Positions 46,401 to 56,199 of a DNA stretch of 64,000 bases are shown here, piece after piece. The notes below the pieces were generated by a model. The model was not told the DNA's origin, did not search any database, and was given only the letters and a program-made list of their open reading frames with translations. Origin of the DNA: Streptomyces chumphonensis. Lineage in GTDB: Bacteria; Actinomycetota; Actinomycetes; Streptomycetales; Streptomycetaceae. The number at the start of each line of letters is the position of its first letter. Position 1 is the stretch's first letter. A program made the translations under genes and the position numbers. The stretch lies in the NCBI RefSeq assembly GCF_014779715.1, contig NZ_JACXYU010000002.1, positions 124,001 through 188,000 on the forward strand. The letters are read 5' to 3'.

Positions 46401-49400
46401 GCGGGTGCCGTCTACGTGCCGATGGACCCGGACCACCCGCGTGAGCGGCTGGCGTTCATGTTCGACGACATCGCCCCCGCCGCCGCCGTGACGAGCGGGG
46501 CGGAGCCGCCCCCCGGCCGGGACGTCCCCGTGCTGCGGCTGGACGACCCGGCGGCGCTCGCGTCGGTTCCGGACACCGATCCGGCGCAGGCGCGCGCCGG
46601 CCTGACGGAGGACGCGCTGGCCTACGTGATCTACACCTCCGGCACGACCGGGCGGCCCAAGGGCGTCGGGGTGACGCACCGCGGCGTGCCCGACCTCGTC
46701 GCCCTCCAGGAGGAGGTCGTCGGGATCACCGAGCACGACCGGTACCTGCACTTCGCCTCGACCGGCTTCGACGTGGCGTTCTGGCAGACGATGGTGCCGC
46801 TGCTCTCCGGCGGGACGTCGGTGATCGCCCCGGAGGAGGTCCGCGTCCCCGGCGACGAACTGCTCGACTACATCGCCGAGCACCGCGTGACGGGGGTGAA
46901 CCTGCTGCCCTCGTTCCTGGCGGCGATGCCCGACGACCGCACGGTGGACCCGGAGGTGTTGTTCGTCGTCGGCGCCGAGCGCCTCGACCCGGAGCTGGCG
47001 CGGCGCTGGGGTAGGGGCCGCCGGGCGCTGTTCAACGCCTACGGACCCACCGAGGTCACGATCAACTCCGTGACCTGGCGCTACGATCCGGACGACCCCG
47101 GCCCGCTGCCGATCGGCCGACCCGACCCGAACCTCCGCGCCTACGTCCTGGACGGCGGTCTGCAGCCGGTCGGCACCGGGGTGACGGGCGAGCTGTACCT
47201 CGCCGGGCCGAGCCTGGCCCGCGGCTACGTCGGCCGGCCCGGCCTGACCGCCGCGGCCTTCGTGGCCGACCCCTTCGGTCCCCCGGGCGAGCGGATGTAC
47301 CGCACGGGTGACCTCGTGCGGTGGCGGCCGGACGGGCAGCTGGTCTTCCTCGGCCGCGCCGACCACCAGGTCAAGATCCGCGGCTTCCGCGTCGAGCTGG
47401 GCGAGATCGAGTCCACGCTCACCCGCCACCCCGAGGTCCGCGCGTGCGCCGTGGTCGTGCGGGAGGGCCGGCTCGTCGGCTACGTCATCCCGGCCGACGG
47501 CGCGGCCCCGGACGCCGGGCGGCTGCGCGACCATCTCGCGGCGGAGCTGCCGGACCACATGGTCCCCACGGCGTTCGTGACGATCGACCGGCTGCCGCTG
47601 AGCCCCAGCGGCAAGCTCGACGCCGCCGCCCTGCCCGCCCCGCGGACCTCGGCCGCCGAGCGGCGCGAGCCCGCCACGGCGGCCGAGGCCGTGCTGCTGG
47701 AGATCCTGCGCGAGGTGCTGGGCGGCGAGGCCGTCGGCCCGGACGACGACTTCTTCGCCCTCGGCGGGGACAGCATCGTCTCCCTGCAGGTGGTCTCCCG
47801 CGCCCGGCGCCGCGGGCTCGGGCTGTCCGCCCGCGACGTGTTCGAGGGCGGGACGGTCGCCGGGATCGCGGCGCGGGCCCGCCCCCTGGAGACCGCCGAC
47901 GGCCCCGCCGTCGGGGACGCCCCGCTGACGCCGGTCATGCGGGACCTGCTGCGCCGCGCCGGCGCGGCCGCCGACGGCTTCTGCCAGTGGGTGGAGGTCT
48001 GCGTGCCCGCGGGCGGCGACGAGGCGACCTGGCGCTCCGTACTGGACGCGGTCCTCGCCCGGCACGACGCCCTGCGGGCCCGGCTGGTGGACGACGCGCT
48101 GCGGATCCCGCCGGTGGGTGGCGTCACGGGGGCCGAGGTGCTGACCCGCGTCGCGGCCACCGGCGACCTGCGGGCGGTGACCGACGCGTGGACGGCCCGG
48201 GCCCGCGCGTCCATGGATCCGCGCACCGGTCCGCTGCTGCGCGCGCTGTGGGTGGACGCGGGGGCGACCCGTCCGGGACGGCTCGTGCTGCTCGCGCACC
48301 ACTTGGTCGTCGACGCCGTGTCCTGGCGCGTCCTGCTGGACGACGTCGAACACGCCCACGGCGGCGCCCCCCTGGCCCGGCACGGGCAGTCGTTCCTCGG
48401 CTGGGCCCGCTCGCTGCGGGAGGCCGACCGGCGCGCGGAGCTGCCGCACTGGCGGCGGATGACCACCGGCCCGGTCCTCGCCCGCCGGCTCGACCCGGCC
48501 CGGGACACCGTGGCCACGGCCGCCCACCACGAGATCCGGCTCGACACCGCGACGACCCGCGCCCTGGTCACGACCCTGCCCACGGCGCACCGCACAACGC
48601 CGGACGCCGTGCTCCTCACCGCGCTGGCGAAGGCCGTCCGGGCCTGGCGCGGGGCGCGGCGGCTGCTGGTCGCGCTGGAGGGTCACGGCCGTCCGCCGCA
48701 GGTCGACCTCTCCCAGACCGTCGGCTGGTTCACCGCCGTCCACCCCGTCCTGCTGGACGCGGACGACGACGTCCCGGCCGTGCGGGAGCGGTTGCGCGCG
48801 CAGGGGGACGGCCTGGGCCACGGCGTCCTCACCACGGCGGGGCTGGTGGATCCGGTCACGCCGGAGGTGGCCTGGAACTACCTCGGCCGCTTCCCCGGCG
48901 TCCCGACCGAGGAGACGCCGTGGACCCCGCCCCCGGACGCCGACCCGCTCGGCTCGGGCGGCTCGGAGGAGATGCCGCTGCCGCACAGCCTGATGGTCAA
49001 CGCCCTGGTGCGCGACGACGCGCTCGGGGTCCGGATCACCTGGCCCTCCGCGCTGTTCACGCCCGACGAGATCGAGGAGCTGGGCGCGCGCCTGCGGGCC
49101 GCGCTGCTGGACACCGCCGCCGCCCCCGAGATCAGCGCGCTGGACGGCGACCGGCCGATCGCGGGTGTGCGACCGCTCACGCCCCTGCAGGAGGTGATGC
49201 TGCGGCACTCGCGCACCGAGCGGCCCGACCCGTACACCGTGCAGTCGGTGTTCTCGCTCGCCGGTCCCCTCGACGTCGCGGCCCTGCACGCGGCGGGGGC
49301 CGACCTGCTGGCCCGCCACCCGAACCTGGGAGCCGTGTTCCCCGCCGCCCTGGCGGTCCTGCCCGTCTCCCCGCGGCCGGACTGCCGGGAGTCCGAGGGA

Positions 49401-50384
49401 CCGGTGGAGGAGGTGCTGGCGGCCGACCTGGCGGAGCCGTTCGACCTCGCCGAAGGCCCCCTGCTGCGCCTGACCGTGCTGCACCACGGGCCGGAGCGCG
49501 CGGATCTGGTCATGACCAGCCATCACGTGCTCTCCGACGGGTGGTCGGCCCCGCGCATGCTCACCGAGCTGTTCGCGCTGTACACGGCGCGGGTCGACGG
49601 CGAGCCGCCGCGACTGCCCGGCCCCGTCCCGTTCGACGCCTACCTGGACTGGCGCGCCACGCACGAGCCCGACCTCGGTGCCTGGGCCGCCGAACTGGAG
49701 GGGCTGCCCGAGGGCGACCACCTGAGCCGGGGGGAACCGGGCCCCGCCTGGCAGGAGCCGACGCTCCTCACCTTCGACGCCGCGCTGGTGGCGGGGCTCA
49801 CCCGGCTCGCCGCTCAGCGCGGGCTGACCCCCAACACGCTCGTGCAGGGCGCGTGGGCGGTGCTGCTCGCGCGGCGCTCGGGCCGCCGGGACGTCTGTTT
49901 CGGCGCCATGGTCGCCTGCCGTCCCCCGGAGGTGGCGGGCGTCGAGGAGATCATCGGGCTGCTGGCCAACACCGTGCCCGTGCGGGCCCGGCTCTCGGGC
50001 ACGCTCGCCGAGACCCTCGCCGCGCTCCAGGCCCGGCAGCGGGCCCTGGTCGAGCACCACCACGTCGCCCTGACCGACCTGGAACGGCTGACGGGACGGC
50101 AGCGGCTCTTCGACAGCCTGGTCGTGTTCGAGAACTACCCCGTCGACCCGGACCGGCTGCGTGAGCCCGCTCCGGGGCTCACGGTCGTCGGCACCCGGTT
50201 CCGCGAGGCCACCCACCACCCGGTGACCCTGACCGTGATGCCCGACGGTGACGGCTGGACCGGTGTCCTCGCCCACCGGGCCGGGGTGGACGTCGACGGG
50301 CTCGCCGAGGAGCTGCTCGCCGTGCTGCGCGCCCTCGACGGCCACCTCGACACCGACGTGCGCGCCCTGCTGGAGCGGCGATGA
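40410..50384 (+). CDS. Siderophore nonribosomal peptide synthetase, C-A-PCP-E-C-A-PCP-E-C
   Basis: 3324 residues from TTG 40410 with AAGGAG 6 nt upstream. Domains: C1 about 8-440 (HHLVFDG at 148), A1 460-945 ([10 protein letters not shown] at 604), PCP1 with Ser986, E1 1030-1460 ([10 protein letters not shown] at 1160), C2 1485-1905 (HHALLDGW at 1611), A2 1920-2400 ([10 protein letters not shown] at 2072), PCP2 with Ser2455, E2 2500-2905 ([10 protein letters not shown] at 2630, Ala for the usual Gly), and a terminal C3 2915-3324 (HHVLSDGW at 3038). C1 would accept DHB from the aryl carrier. Reading the A1 pocket by eye gives roughly D-S-D-D-V-G-L-V-D, acidic residues that fit a basic amino acid such as Arg; the A2 pocket (about D-V-W-N-F-V-A-I-N) is unclear. 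With no thioesterase, C3 probably releases the chain onto a free amine. Both residues should become D. Confidence 0.95.
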   Translation: MSSARGSAAGPLPLTGAQLGIWNAQRLEPDSPYYLVGDVVEISGGGPVDLAALVEAVRATTEEAESLRLRVHATASGPRQTVSDEPVAAPEVVDVGDAADPVAAAHALVDAERERAAEICRGMTDRPLYARTVIRLSDHEVWYTQLGHHLVFDGYTAAMLARRTAARYTAAVRGTEVPPSTFGGFAELVAADRAYRDGDRAARDRAYWVERFTPLPDLGDDESAAGPPGRTLTARAAVTPEETARLRAVADREGVTWGEALIACYAAFLHRVLGRTDVVFALPLMCRTGSVELRTPAMAVNVLPLRVRVHGGDGLGELSRRVAAAMREMRDHQRYRGEDLPRDLGVPGAGALLHGRGINLKAFDLALDFAGARGVLRNVAGGPPEDMGLSVLPTRDGGLLLGFEVDARSGDQDAVDARLDGLRALLGGLLDGRTVGRVALAGDVAGLLADRSTPALPGTPVDVPTAFDAMVAAAPGRTALVCGDDRLSTDELADRVHRVARALRARGVGPDDVVALALPRSADLVVALLAVLDAGAAFLPLDVAHPPQRLRGLLTDARPALVLTDGTVDGLAWEALLAEAAGRPGTPLGADELAAPRHPEDLAYVIHTSGSTGRPKGVLGRAGGLAALLHHQRSTVVAEAERAAGRRLRAAHTYSFAFDSALDHLMWLLCGHELHVYDAETARDPRELLAAFARDGIDVVDTTPSLAGPLVDGGLLELRPTLLVLGGEATPPALWSRVAASGVAARNLYGPTEATVDSTTARVAGPEPTIGHPLAGTRVHVLDSALQPVPHGAAGELYLAGPHLARGYLGRPGATAERFVADPFGAPGARMYRTGDLAAWVPGRGLRYLGRADGQVKVRGHRVELGEVEAALAAVPGVRAAAAVLRSARLVGYVVGDAVTAEDVRAHLAGRLPEPLVPAVVVPLDALPLTPNGKLDRAALPAPTLSGGGRAPGTERERLLCAVLAEVFEVEHVDVDDDFFALGGDSITAITVSGRLRAVGLGLRPRDLLARRGFAALAASAEWLKDDAEPADEPTGPVPAPPIVRALLDPHPDVDAVAGYAQWTALRVGELTLAELESGVQVVLDRHDALRLRVGDDGLDVLPSGTVPAVVRLSDGDDGSVAALARRLAEELDPRSGDLVRTALVRTGAGEPDRLVLVVHHLAMDGVSWRVLLPDLHTACTGGVPEPTGSSWRRHALLLAEQGASGARRDELGHWREALARATRLGDRPLDPARDTVATAHRSVTVAGPDVTEAVLTTLPAAYRAGVDEVLLAALVLALREWGAGAEAVTVTMEGHGREHLDLARTVGWFTSEYPVRVPASGDVRTVLRAAKEAKRGVPGAGVGYGVLRHLDPRGAAELGAVPPPDVLLNYLGRFAAPSGTGWRLPERDPFSVVEPEAKALEQVLALNCFVHEDGAPRLAVEWTAASAVFGPDSVAALQRAWTAALAALADHAAHAPGGLTPSDLPLVELDQPTLDALERTGPVADVLPATPLQVGLSFHTLLREDHDADVYVVQAVTTLVGELEPERLAEAARELLRRHPALRVYLAPAGDGVVQVVPADVSLEWRRDDRFAEAARAELERPFDPARPPLIRFLLSRTGPAEHKLVITNHHALLDGWSMPLVGRTLLALYAELGGGPPAPVAPPLSEYFRWLAARDRGASLAAWQDALAGVDDATLLAPARTGPRVERPGRVRVELGREFSDRLRAFARARGVTLSTVFQTAWGLLLGRLTGRRDVVFGCPVSGRPAEVDGVGSMIGQLGTTIPVRVRHTQDQDVTDLLAQVHARSVALADHHHLGLPEIQRAVGVGELFDTMLVVENFPLSGRGRTPVAPGLDLAGVDITDATHYALTVIVLPDDEITIGLGHQPGAFSEATVRDYGRWLHHLLREIVDDAARPALGLPVLDAEERERMLRTGAGAVPAKHRGPWLETFARWVRRKPEAEALVCRDRSLGYAELDRRANRLAHALIGLGVRPQDPVAVLLGRDVEMTVALFAVAKAGAVYVPMDPDHPRERLAFMFDDIAPAAAVTSGAEPPPGRDVPVLRLDDPAALASVPDTDPAQARAGLTEDALAYVIYTSGTTGRPKGVGVTHRGVPDLVALQEEVVGITEHDRYLHFASTGFDVAFWQTMVPLLSGGTSVIAPEEVRVPGDELLDYIAEHRVTGVNLLPSFLAAMPDDRTVDPEVLFVVGAERLDPELARRWGRGRRALFNAYGPTEVTINSVTWRYDPDDPGPLPIGRPDPNLRAYVLDGGLQPVGTGVTGELYLAGPSLARGYVGRPGLTAAAFVADPFGPPGERMYRTGDLVRWRPDGQLVFLGRADHQVKIRGFRVELGEIESTLTRHPEVRACAVVVREGRLVGYVIPADGAAPDAGRLRDHLAAELPDHMVPTAFVTIDRLPLSPSGKLDAAALPAPRTSAAERREPATAAEAVLLEILREVLGGEAVGPDDDFFALGGDSIVSLQVVSRARRRGLGLSARDVFEGGTVAGIAARARPLETADGPAVGDAPLTPVMRDLLRRAGAAADGFCQWVEVCVPAGGDEATWRSVLDAVLARHDALRARLVDDALRIPPVGGVTGAEVLTRVAATGDLRAVTDAWTARARASMDPRTGPLLRALWVDAGATRPGRLVLLAHHLVVDAVSWRVLLDDVEHAHGGAPLARHGQSFLGWARSLREADRRAELPHWRRMTTGPVLARRLDPARDTVATAAHHEIRLDTATTRALVTTLPTAHRTTPDAVLLTALAKAVRAWRGARRLLVALEGHGRPPQVDLSQTVGWFTAVHPVLLDADDDVPAVRERLRAQGDGLGHGVLTTAGLVDPVTPEVAWNYLGRFPGVPTEETPWTPPPDADPLGSGGSEEMPLPHSLMVNALVRDDALGVRITWPSALFTPDEIEELGARLRAALLDTAAAPEISALDGDRPIAGVRPLTPLQEVMLRHSRTERPDPYTVQSVFSLAGPLDVAALHAAGADLLARHPNLGAVFPAALAVLPVSPRPDCRESEGPVEEVLAADLAEPFDLAEGPLLRLTVLHHGPERADLVMTSHHVLSDGWSAPRMLTELFALYTARVDGEPPRLPGPVPFDAYLDWRATHEPDLGAWAAELEGLPEGDHLSRGEPGPAWQEPTLLTFDAALVAGLTRLAAQRGLTPNTLVQGAWAVLLARRSGRRDVCFGAMVACRPPEVAGVEEIIGLLANTVPVRARLSGTLAETLAALQARQRALVEHHHVALTDLERLTGRQRLFDSLVVFENYPVDPDRLREPAPGLTVVGTRFREATHHPVTLTVMPDGDGWTGVLAHRAGVDVDGLAEELLAVLRALDGHLDTDVRALLERR

Positions 50385-51781
50385 CCGCCCCGGCCGCGCC
50401 ACCGGCCGAGCGGGTCGACGCCCGGCTGCTGCGGGTGGCGTTCATCCTGGTGCTGGGCACCTTCATGGCGTCGGTGGACGCCACCATCGTCAGCGTCGGC
50501 ATCGAGACGCTGGCCGACGACTTCGACGCCGGGGTCGCCGGGGTCCAGTGGGTCACCACCGCCTACCTGCTGGCCGTCGTCGCCGCGGTGCCCGCCTCGG
50601 GCTGGCTCGCCGACCGGTTCGGCGGCCGGCGGACGTGGCTCCTCGCCGTCGGGGTCTTCGTCCTCGGGTCGGTGCTGTGCGCGCTGGCCTGGTCGCTGCC
50701 GAGCCTCATCGCGTTCCGGGTGCTCCAGGGCCTGGGCGGCGGGCTGCTGCCGCCCACCGGGCAGGCGCTGCTCGCCCGCGTGGCCGGGCCCGGCCGCACC
50801 GGCCGGGTGATCAGCGTCGTCGCGGTCGTCCCCCTGCTGTCCCCGGTCCTCGGCCCGCTGGCCGGCGGCTCGATCCTCCAGGTGGCGCCCTGGCCGTGGC
50901 TGTTCCTGGTCAACGTGCCGGTCGGGGTGCTGGCGATCCTGCTCGCCCGGCGCCACGTGCCGGTGGTGGCGCCCTCGCCCGGGCGGACGGCGTTCGACCT
51001 GCGGGGCGCCCTGCTCCTCTCCCCCGGCCTCGCCGTGCTGGTGCTCGGGCTCACGGAGGTGGCGCACGGCCGCCACCTCCCGGCGGTGATCGGGGTGTCG
51101 GCGGGGCTGGCGATGCTGGCGGGCTTCCTCGTGCACGGGTTGCGGACGCGCCGCACGCCGCTGATCGATCCCCGGCTGTTCACCCGGCCGCCCTTCGGCG
51201 CGGCCGCGCTCGCGCTGCTCGTCCTGGGCGCCTCGGTCTTCGGGACGATGTTCCTGCTGCCGCTGTACTTCCAGACCGGCCGGGAGCTTTCGGCCTGGGG
51301 TGCCGGGCTGCTGCTCGCCCCGCAGGGGGTGGGCGCGCTGGCGGGGTCGGTCCTGGTGGGCCGCACCATCGACAAGGTCGCCCCGCGGACGCTCGTGGTC
51401 GGCGGGATCGCCCTGATCCTGCTCGGCACGGTGCCGTTCACCCAGCTCGGCCACGCGCCATCGGACGCGGTGATCGCCTCGGCCCTCGCGGTCCGGGGCG
51501 TGGGCATGGCGATGATCGGCGCACCCGTGATGAACATCGTCTACAGCCGGATCGAGCCCGCACATCTGCCCCGGGCGTCCGGAGCGCTCAACCTGCTCAA
51601 CACCGTCGGCGGCTCGGTCGGCACGGCGGTCCTCGCCGTGGTTCTCCAGGAGCGGCTGACCGCCCGGGGCACTGACCTCTCCCAGGCCTACGCCGACACC
51701 TTCTGGTGGGTGCTCGGCTTCTGCCTGGTCGCCGCCGCCGGGGCCACCAGACTGCCCCGCACTCCCGCTAGGAAGCCGTGA
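50381..51781 (+). CDS. MFS exporter, DHA2/EmrB type (probable siderophore efflux)
   Basis: 466 residues from ATG 50381, overlapping the NRPS by 4 nt. Fourteen-helix drug:H+ antiporter layout: [20 protein letters not shown] (motif D1), [20 protein letters not shown] (motif A), [20 protein letters not shown] (motif B), [15 protein letters not shown] (motif C). Its place just after the assembly gene makes export of the finished siderophore the likely role. Confidence 0.92.
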   Translation: MTAPAAPPAERVDARLLRVAFILVLGTFMASVDATIVSVGIETLADDFDAGVAGVQWVTTAYLLAVVAAVPASGWLADRFGGRRTWLLAVGVFVLGSVLCALAWSLPSLIAFRVLQGLGGGLLPPTGQALLARVAGPGRTGRVISVVAVVPLLSPVLGPLAGGSILQVAPWPWLFLVNVPVGVLAILLARRHVPVVAPSPGRTAFDLRGALLLSPGLAVLVLGLTEVAHGRHLPAVIGVSAGLAMLAGFLVHGLRTRRTPLIDPRLFTRPPFGAAALALLVLGASVFGTMFLLPLYFQTGRELSAWGAGLLLAPQGVGALAGSVLVGRTIDKVAPRTLVVGGIALILLGTVPFTQLGHAPSDAVIASALAVRGVGMAMIGAPVMNIVYSRIEPAHLPRASGALNLLNTVGGSVGTAVLAVVLQERLTARGTDLSQAYADTFWWVLGFCLVAAAGATRLPRTPARKP

Positions 51782-52794
51782 TGCGTCCCCTGCCCACCCC
51801 GGCCGAACTGGCCGCCCTCCATCCGCTGGCGCCGACGACGGCCGAGGCCGTCGCCCGTCACCGGGAGACGATCGCCGCCGTCCTCGCGGGCCGCGACCGG
51901 CGCCTCCTGGTGGTCGTGGGGCCCTGCTCCGTCCACGACCCCGCCGCCGCGCTGGAGTACGCGGGCCTCCTCGCGACCGCCGCCGAGCGCCTGGCCGACG
52001 ACCTGGTCGTCGTGCTCCGCGCCTATCTGGAGAAGCCGCGCACCGTCACGGGCTGGACCGGCCTGCTCGCGGCGCCCACGCTCGACGACAAGGGTGATCT
52101 GGCCGCCGGCCTGCGCCTGGGCCGGTCCTTCCTGACCGAGGCCGCCGCCACGGGCCTGCCCCTGGCGTACGAGTTCGTGGACCCCGCCCTCGCCCCGCAC
52201 GTGTCCGACACGGTCGCGTGGGGCGCCGTCGGCGCGCGGACGGTCGCCAGTCAGCCGCACCGCCACCTGGCCTCGTGGCTCCCCATGCCCGTCGGGATGA
52301 AGAACTGCGTCTCGGGCGGACTGGACACGGCCATCGCGGCGGTGCGGGCCGCCGCGCACCCGCACGTCCTCACCGCCACCTCCCCCGACGGGCGCGTCAC
52401 CGCGTTGCGCAGCACCGGGAACCCCGACGCCCACCTGGTGCTGCGGGGCGGCCCCGTGCCCAACTACGACCGGTGGTCCGTCGCGGGGGCCCGGGACGCC
52501 CTCACGGCGGCGGGCCTGCCCGCGCGGCTGGTCGTCGACGCGTCACACGGCAACAGCGGCAAGGACCACAACCGCCAGCCGGCCGTGGTCGCCGACCTCG
52601 CCGGGCAGATCGCCGGCGGCGACCGTGTGCTGGCCGGGGTCATGATCGAGTCCTACCTGTCCGACGGCCGGCAGGACCTGACGGCGGAACCGCTCCGTCC
52701 GGATCTCAGCGTCACCGACGCCTGCCTGGGCTGGTCCCGGACCGCCCCGCTGCTGGAGTCGCTCGCGCTGGCGGCCCACCGCGCCGGACGATGA
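51781..52794 (+). CDS. 3-deoxy-7-phosphoheptulonate (DAHP) synthase, type I
   Basis: 337 residues from ATG 51781 (GTG 51778 is equally in frame and overlaps the MFS stop). Type I alpha (AroFGH-like) motifs: [70 protein letters not shown] and [12 protein letters not shown]. It catalyses the first shikimate-pathway step. Streptomyces use a type II enzyme for primary metabolism, so this copy is a dedicated, iron-controlled supply of chorismate for DHB. Confidence 0.95.
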   Translation: MRPLPTPAELAALHPLAPTTAEAVARHRETIAAVLAGRDRRLLVVVGPCSVHDPAAALEYAGLLATAAERLADDLVVVLRAYLEKPRTVTGWTGLLAAPTLDDKGDLAAGLRLGRSFLTEAAATGLPLAYEFVDPALAPHVSDTVAWGAVGARTVASQPHRHLASWLPMPVGMKNCVSGGLDTAIAAVRAAAHPHVLTATSPDGRVTALRSTGNPDAHLVLRGGPVPNYDRWSVAGARDALTAAGLPARLVVDASHGNSGKDHNRQPAVVADLAGQIAGGDRVLAGVMIESYLSDGRQDLTAEPLRPDLSVTDACLGWSRTAPLLESLALAAHRAGR

Positions 52795-53696
52795 GCGACA
52801 CGAGCACGGCGGCGGTTCCGGCGGCCGGGCCCGCGCGCCCTCCCGCCCGGGAACCCGCCCGGCGGAGGGACGTCGGAGGCCGGATCGCCGTCATCAAGGT
52901 GGGCGGCGGCGCCATGACCGACGAGGCGGTGCGACGCGGGCTGGCGCGGGACGTGGTGGAGTCGGCCCGCGCGGGCCTGCGCCCGGTGGTCGTGCACGGT
53001 GGCGGCCCGCAGATCAACGCCCTGCTCACGCGTCTGGGCCTGGAGGTGCGTTTCGTGGCGGGGCTGCGCGTGACCACCCCGGAGATCCTCGACGTGGCGC
53101 GGATGGTGCTGGCGGGTCGGCTCCAGCGGGACCTGGTCGGCGACCTCAACCGGCACGGGCCGTGGGCGGTGGGCATGACGGGCGAGGACGCCCACACGAT
53201 GACCGCCGTCCCGCGCGAGACGGTGATCGACGGGAAACCGGTGGACCTCGGGCTGGTCGGCGAGGTCGTCGCGGTGCGGACCGGTGCGGTGCGGGCCCTG
53301 CTCGACCAGGGCCGCGTCCCGGTGGTCTCGCCCCTCGCGCGCGGAGCCGACGGCCGGGTGTACAACGTCAACGCCGACCTGGCCGCTTCCGCGCTGGCCT
53401 CGGCTCTGGGAGCCGACCGGCTGGTGATGCTCACCGACGTCGAGGGGCTGTACGCACGCTGGCCGCACAGCTCCGAGGTCGTCCCGAGCCTGACGGCGCG
53501 GGAGTTGGAGCAGTTGCTGCCCGCCCTGTCGAGCGGGATGCGGCCCAAGATGGAAGGGTGCCTGCGGGCCGTCCGCGGGGGCGTGCGCACGGCGCACGTA
53601 CTGGACGGGCGCGCGCCGCACGCGGTGCTGAAGGCCGTCTTCGGTACCGGGGGCTCGTGGCCCGGCACCGTGGTGACGGCGGATCAGGGCGGGTGA
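52791..53696 (+). CDS. argB: Acetylglutamate kinase (cluster-dedicated)
   Basis: 301 residues from ATG 52791, overlapping the DAHP synthase by 4 nt. Amino-acid kinase fold: [67 protein letters not shown] and [14 protein letters not shown], the ArgB signature. It makes N-acetylglutamyl phosphate on the way to ornithine. About 35 extra residues precede the fold. Its presence in a siderophore operon implies demand for ornithine and arginine as building blocks. Last gene of the operon; a long hairpin follows. Confidence 0.9.
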   Translation: MSDTSTAAVPAAGPARPPAREPARRRDVGGRIAVIKVGGGAMTDEAVRRGLARDVVESARAGLRPVVVHGGGPQINALLTRLGLEVRFVAGLRVTTPEILDVARMVLAGRLQRDLVGDLNRHGPWAVGMTGEDAHTMTAVPRETVIDGKPVDLGLVGEVVAVRTGAVRALLDQGRVPVVSPLARGADGRVYNVNADLAASALASALGADRLVMLTDVEGLYARWPHSSEVVPSLTARELEQLLPALSSGMRPKMEGCLRAVRGGVRTAHVLDGRAPHAVLKAVFGTGGSWPGTVVTADQGG

Positions 53697-53740
53697 CGAC
53701 GCCGTCGCCGCCCGGTGACGCGGGGACGGAACGCACAGAC

Positions 53741-53789
53741 GGCGGCGGGGGTGGCCCGGAACCCATGGTTCCGGGCCACCCCCGCCGCC
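53741..53789. terminator. Strong bidirectional terminator
   Basis: Perfect 23-bp inverted repeat, arms 53741-53763 and 53767-53789, with a 3-nt loop. Located 45 bp after argB and 10 bp from the end of the convergent GNAT gene, it closes both the 22.6-kb operon and the minus-strand unit. Confidence 0.9.
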
Positions 53790-53798
53790 GTGCGGCCG

Positions 53799-54281
53799 TC
53801 ACACCGTGCGCCCGAGGACGCGCGCCCCGCGCCGGGGGTCGATGGCACGCGCCCAGGCCGCCGGCGCGGACCCCGGGCTCACCGGGGTGAAGCCGTACCG
53901 GAGGAAGAGCGCACCGCTCCCGGTCGTCGCGGTGAACAGGGTGCCGAGCGGGGCCTCGGCCGCACGGTCGAGCGCGGCCTCCAGCAGCAGCGCGCCCAGG
54001 CCCCTCCCCTGCCGGTGCGGCGCGACGCAGAAGTTGTACAGGACGCCCGCCGGGCCCCGCCCGCGCGCAGGGTCGGGCGGGTGCACGGCCAGGGCCAGGC
54101 AGCCGTCGATGCCGCCGTCCGGACCTGGGGACTCGGCCACCAGGAAGTCGGCCGCGTGCGCCGCGTAGACGGCTCCCGGTCGGGGGCGCAGCGCCCCCGA
54201 CCGGACGAAGGGCCGGGACAGGGCCTCCAGCGCGGCGGCGTCCGCGCGGCACGCGGACCGGGGGCAAAGGGACGTGGGCAC
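53799..54281 (-). CDS. GNAT acetyltransferase, probable N-acetylglutamate synthase
   Basis: 160 residues. GNAT core: motif A LYNFCVAPHRQGRGLGALLL, motif B FTATTGSGALFLRYGFTPVS; the N-terminal part (ALSRPFVRSGALRPRPG, then DFLVAES and DGCLALAVH) resembles the short single-domain NAGS of actinobacteria (ArgA-like). With the neighbouring acetylglutamate kinase it would form the first two steps of ornithine synthesis. A different amine substrate in the siderophore pathway cannot be excluded. Last gene of the minus-strand unit with MbtH and the N-hydroxylase. Confidence 0.72.
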   Translation of the reverse strand: MPTSLCPRSACRADAAALEALSRPFVRSGALRPRPGAVYAAHAADFLVAESPGPDGGIDGCLALAVHPPDPARGRGPAGVLYNFCVAPHRQGRGLGALLLEAALDRAAEAPLGTLFTATTGSGALFLRYGFTPVSPGSAPAAWARAIDPRRGARVLGRTV

Positions 54282-54306
54282 GGCGGGGTGCGCGGGTGCG
54301 ATGTCG

Positions 54307-54516
54307 TCAGCCGGGCCGTCCGGTCAGGCTCGCGGGGCGCAGGTCGGTCCAGTGCGACTCGACGTAGGCGAGGCAGGCCTCGCGGGTGTCCTCGCCGAAG
54401 ACGGGACGCCAGCCGTCCGGTACGTCGGCGAAGGAGGGCCACATCGAGTGCTGCCGCTCGTCGTTGACCAGGACCAGGAAGCGGCCTTCCGGATCGTCGA
54501 ACGGGTTGATGGCCAT
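54307..54516 (-). CDS. MbtH-family NRPS chaperone
   Basis: 69 residues from ATG 54516 with AAGGAG 9 nt upstream. All family landmarks are present: [52 protein letters not shown], with the three conserved Trp. It binds and activates the adenylation domains of the NRPS encoded on the other strand. Confidence 0.96.
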   Translation of the reverse strand: MAINPFDDPEGRFLVLVNDERQHSMWPSFADVPDGWRPVFGEDTREACLAYVESHWTDLRPASLTGRPG

Positions 54517-54599
54517 GGGGGATCACTCCTTGTGCACACGAAGGTGAGCGGTTCTGCGGGTTTCCTCGGCGGGTACGCCTCAACGCTGCGGTCACCGCC

Positions 54600-55952
54600 T
54601 CAGCGCGGCGAGGCACCGATCCCGTCGACGAGGGCGGGCCCGTCGCCGACGGCCGTCCTGCCCCGGTCGACGATCGACTCCAGGATCTCCCCGACGCGGA
54701 CGGCGACGTTGGACAGCAGGGAGGAGGTGATGCCGTGGGTGTGCTCGGTGCCGCCCTGGACGTACAGACCGCCGCGGAGCACAGGATCGGCGGCGATGCG
54801 GTAGTCGCGCTCGACCCGGACGCGGCCCTCGGCGTCCCGGTGGCAGTGGCCGGCGACCCGGCCGAGCAGGGCGAGCGGGTCGGCGGGGTGGTATCCCGTG
54901 GCGAAGACGACGACGTCGGCGTCCAGGTGCGTCTCCTCTCCGGTGACCAGCGAGGTGACGGTGGCGCGGACGTGGTCCGGGCCGGGCTCCACCGCGCTCA
55001 GCCGGGAGACGTTGAGGAAGCGCAGCCGCTCGGTGCCCAGGACCTTCTCCCGGTACGCCTGGCGGTACAGGTCGTCGATGAGGTCGACGTCCACGACGGA
55101 GTAGTTGGTGTTCCCGTGGTACTCCATCAGCTTGCTCTTGACGGCGTCGGGAGCCGAGAAGTAGTCGCCGACGGCGCCGGGGTCGAAGATGCGGTTGGCG
55201 AAGCTGCTGTCGTCGGCGGGGCTGTAGCCGTACCGGGAGAAGACGGCGCACACCTCGGCCTCGGGGAAGCGGCGGTGCAGGTAGGCGACGTTCTCCGCCG
55301 CGCTCTGCCCGGCGCCGACGACGAGGAAGCGGGAGGGACGCGCGTCGTCCAGGCCGTCCACCTTGCGCAGCAGGTCGGAGGCGTGCCAGATCCGGTCCGT
55401 CCGGTCGATCCCCTCCGGCATGCGGGGCCGCAGGCCCGTGCCGATGACGAGGTTGCGGGCCCGGTGCACCACCGTCTCCGGGCCCGAACGGGCGGTGACG
55501 TCGAGGTACTCCACCACGCCGTCGACCTCCACGGGCTCGACGGCGAGGACCTCGTGGCCGTAGGAGACCATGTCGTCGACCTGGGCGGCGGCCCACTCCA
55601 GGTAGTCGTGGAACTCGACCCGCAGGGGGAAGAGGTTCTTCTGGTTGAGGAAGTCGACCAGCCGCCCCCTGCTCTGCAGGTAGCACAGGAAGCTGAACCG
55701 GCTCGCCGGGTTCCGCAGGGTCACCAGGTCCTTGAGGAAGGACACCTGCATGGTGGCGTCGTCGATCAGCATGCCGCGGTGCCAGCCGAAGCCCTGCTGC
55801 TGCTCGAAGAAGTGCGCGGTGACCGCCTCCCGCCTGCCGACGCGCGCGTTGTGCTCGCTGAGCGCTATGGCCATGGCCACGTTGGACGGCCCGAAGCCGA
55901 TGCCTATGAGGTCATGGATCACGGGCGTGTCGCCAAGAAGAACCTGAGACAT
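54600..55952 (-). CDS. L-ornithine N5-monooxygenase (SidA/PvdA-like)
   Basis: 450 residues from ATG 55952. FAD-binding IGIGFGPSNVAMAIAL, the family segment FGWHRGMLIDDATMQVSFLK, NADPH-binding FLVVGAGQSAAENVAYLHRR, and C-terminal ATGYHPADPLALL and YVQGGTEHTHGITSSLLSN. It hydroxylates the side-chain amine of ornithine (lysine is the alternative), giving the hydroxamate precursor. It is transcribed away from the formyltransferase across a shared promoter with two iron boxes. Confidence 0.94.
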   Translation of the reverse strand: MSQVLLGDTPVIHDLIGIGFGPSNVAMAIALSEHNARVGRREAVTAHFFEQQQGFGWHRGMLIDDATMQVSFLKDLVTLRNPASRFSFLCYLQSRGRLVDFLNQKNLFPLRVEFHDYLEWAAAQVDDMVSYGHEVLAVEPVEVDGVVEYLDVTARSGPETVVHRARNLVIGTGLRPRMPEGIDRTDRIWHASDLLRKVDGLDDARPSRFLVVGAGQSAAENVAYLHRRFPEAEVCAVFSRYGYSPADDSSFANRIFDPGAVGDYFSAPDAVKSKLMEYHGNTNYSVVDVDLIDDLYRQAYREKVLGTERLRFLNVSRLSAVEPGPDHVRATVTSLVTGEETHLDADVVVFATGYHPADPLALLGRVAGHCHRDAEGRVRVERDYRIAADPVLRGGLYVQGGTEHTHGITSSLLSNVAVRVGEILESIVDRGRTAVGDGPALVDGIGASPR

Positions 55953-56040
55953 GTCACTCCCATCGTGCGGTGCAGCCGCCTGTCAGGCGCGGAATCGGGG
56001 CGCCACGGCACACCGCTGACGACGGACGGCCGAGCGCAAC

Positions 56041-56059
56041 TTAGGTAAAGCTAACCTAA
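56041..56059 (-). promoter_or_regulatory. Iron box for the ornithine monooxygenase unit
   Basis: TTAGGTAAAGCTAACCTAA, a near-palindromic 19-bp match to the DmdR/IdeR consensus, 88 bp upstream of the monooxygenase start. It indicates iron repression of the monooxygenase-MbtH-GNAT unit. Confidence 0.92.
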
Positions 56060-56143
56060 TTTGATCGCCACTGTCGATGACACCGGGAGCACGGCCGCCG
56101 TGCGCGCGGGGCAGGAACCGGAGTACCGAACGGCGTTGCTTAG

Positions 56144-56162
56144 TTAGGTTAGCCTTGCTTTA
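56144..56162 (+). promoter_or_regulatory. Iron box for the formyltransferase gene
   Basis: TTAGGTTAGCCTTGCTTTA, closely similar to the box before dhbA (the first 12 bases are identical), 37 bp upstream of the formyltransferase start. Confidence 0.85.
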
Positions 56163-56199
56163 CTGGCAACCGTCCATCGCTCTTCGAGGAGGAACCTCC

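Noticed and set aside
46600..47700. Assigning A2 of the NRPS to a specific amino acid
   Set aside because: The pocket residues read by eye do not match a code I can recall with confidence; hydroxyformylornithine is inferred from neighbouring genes only.
40347..50402. A 3351-codon open frame antisense to the whole NRPS gene
   Set aside because: In very GC-rich DNA the frame opposite a biased gene rarely meets stops. The product is rich in Gly/Arg/Val/Gln with no domain, and the plus strand encodes clear NRPS motifs throughout.
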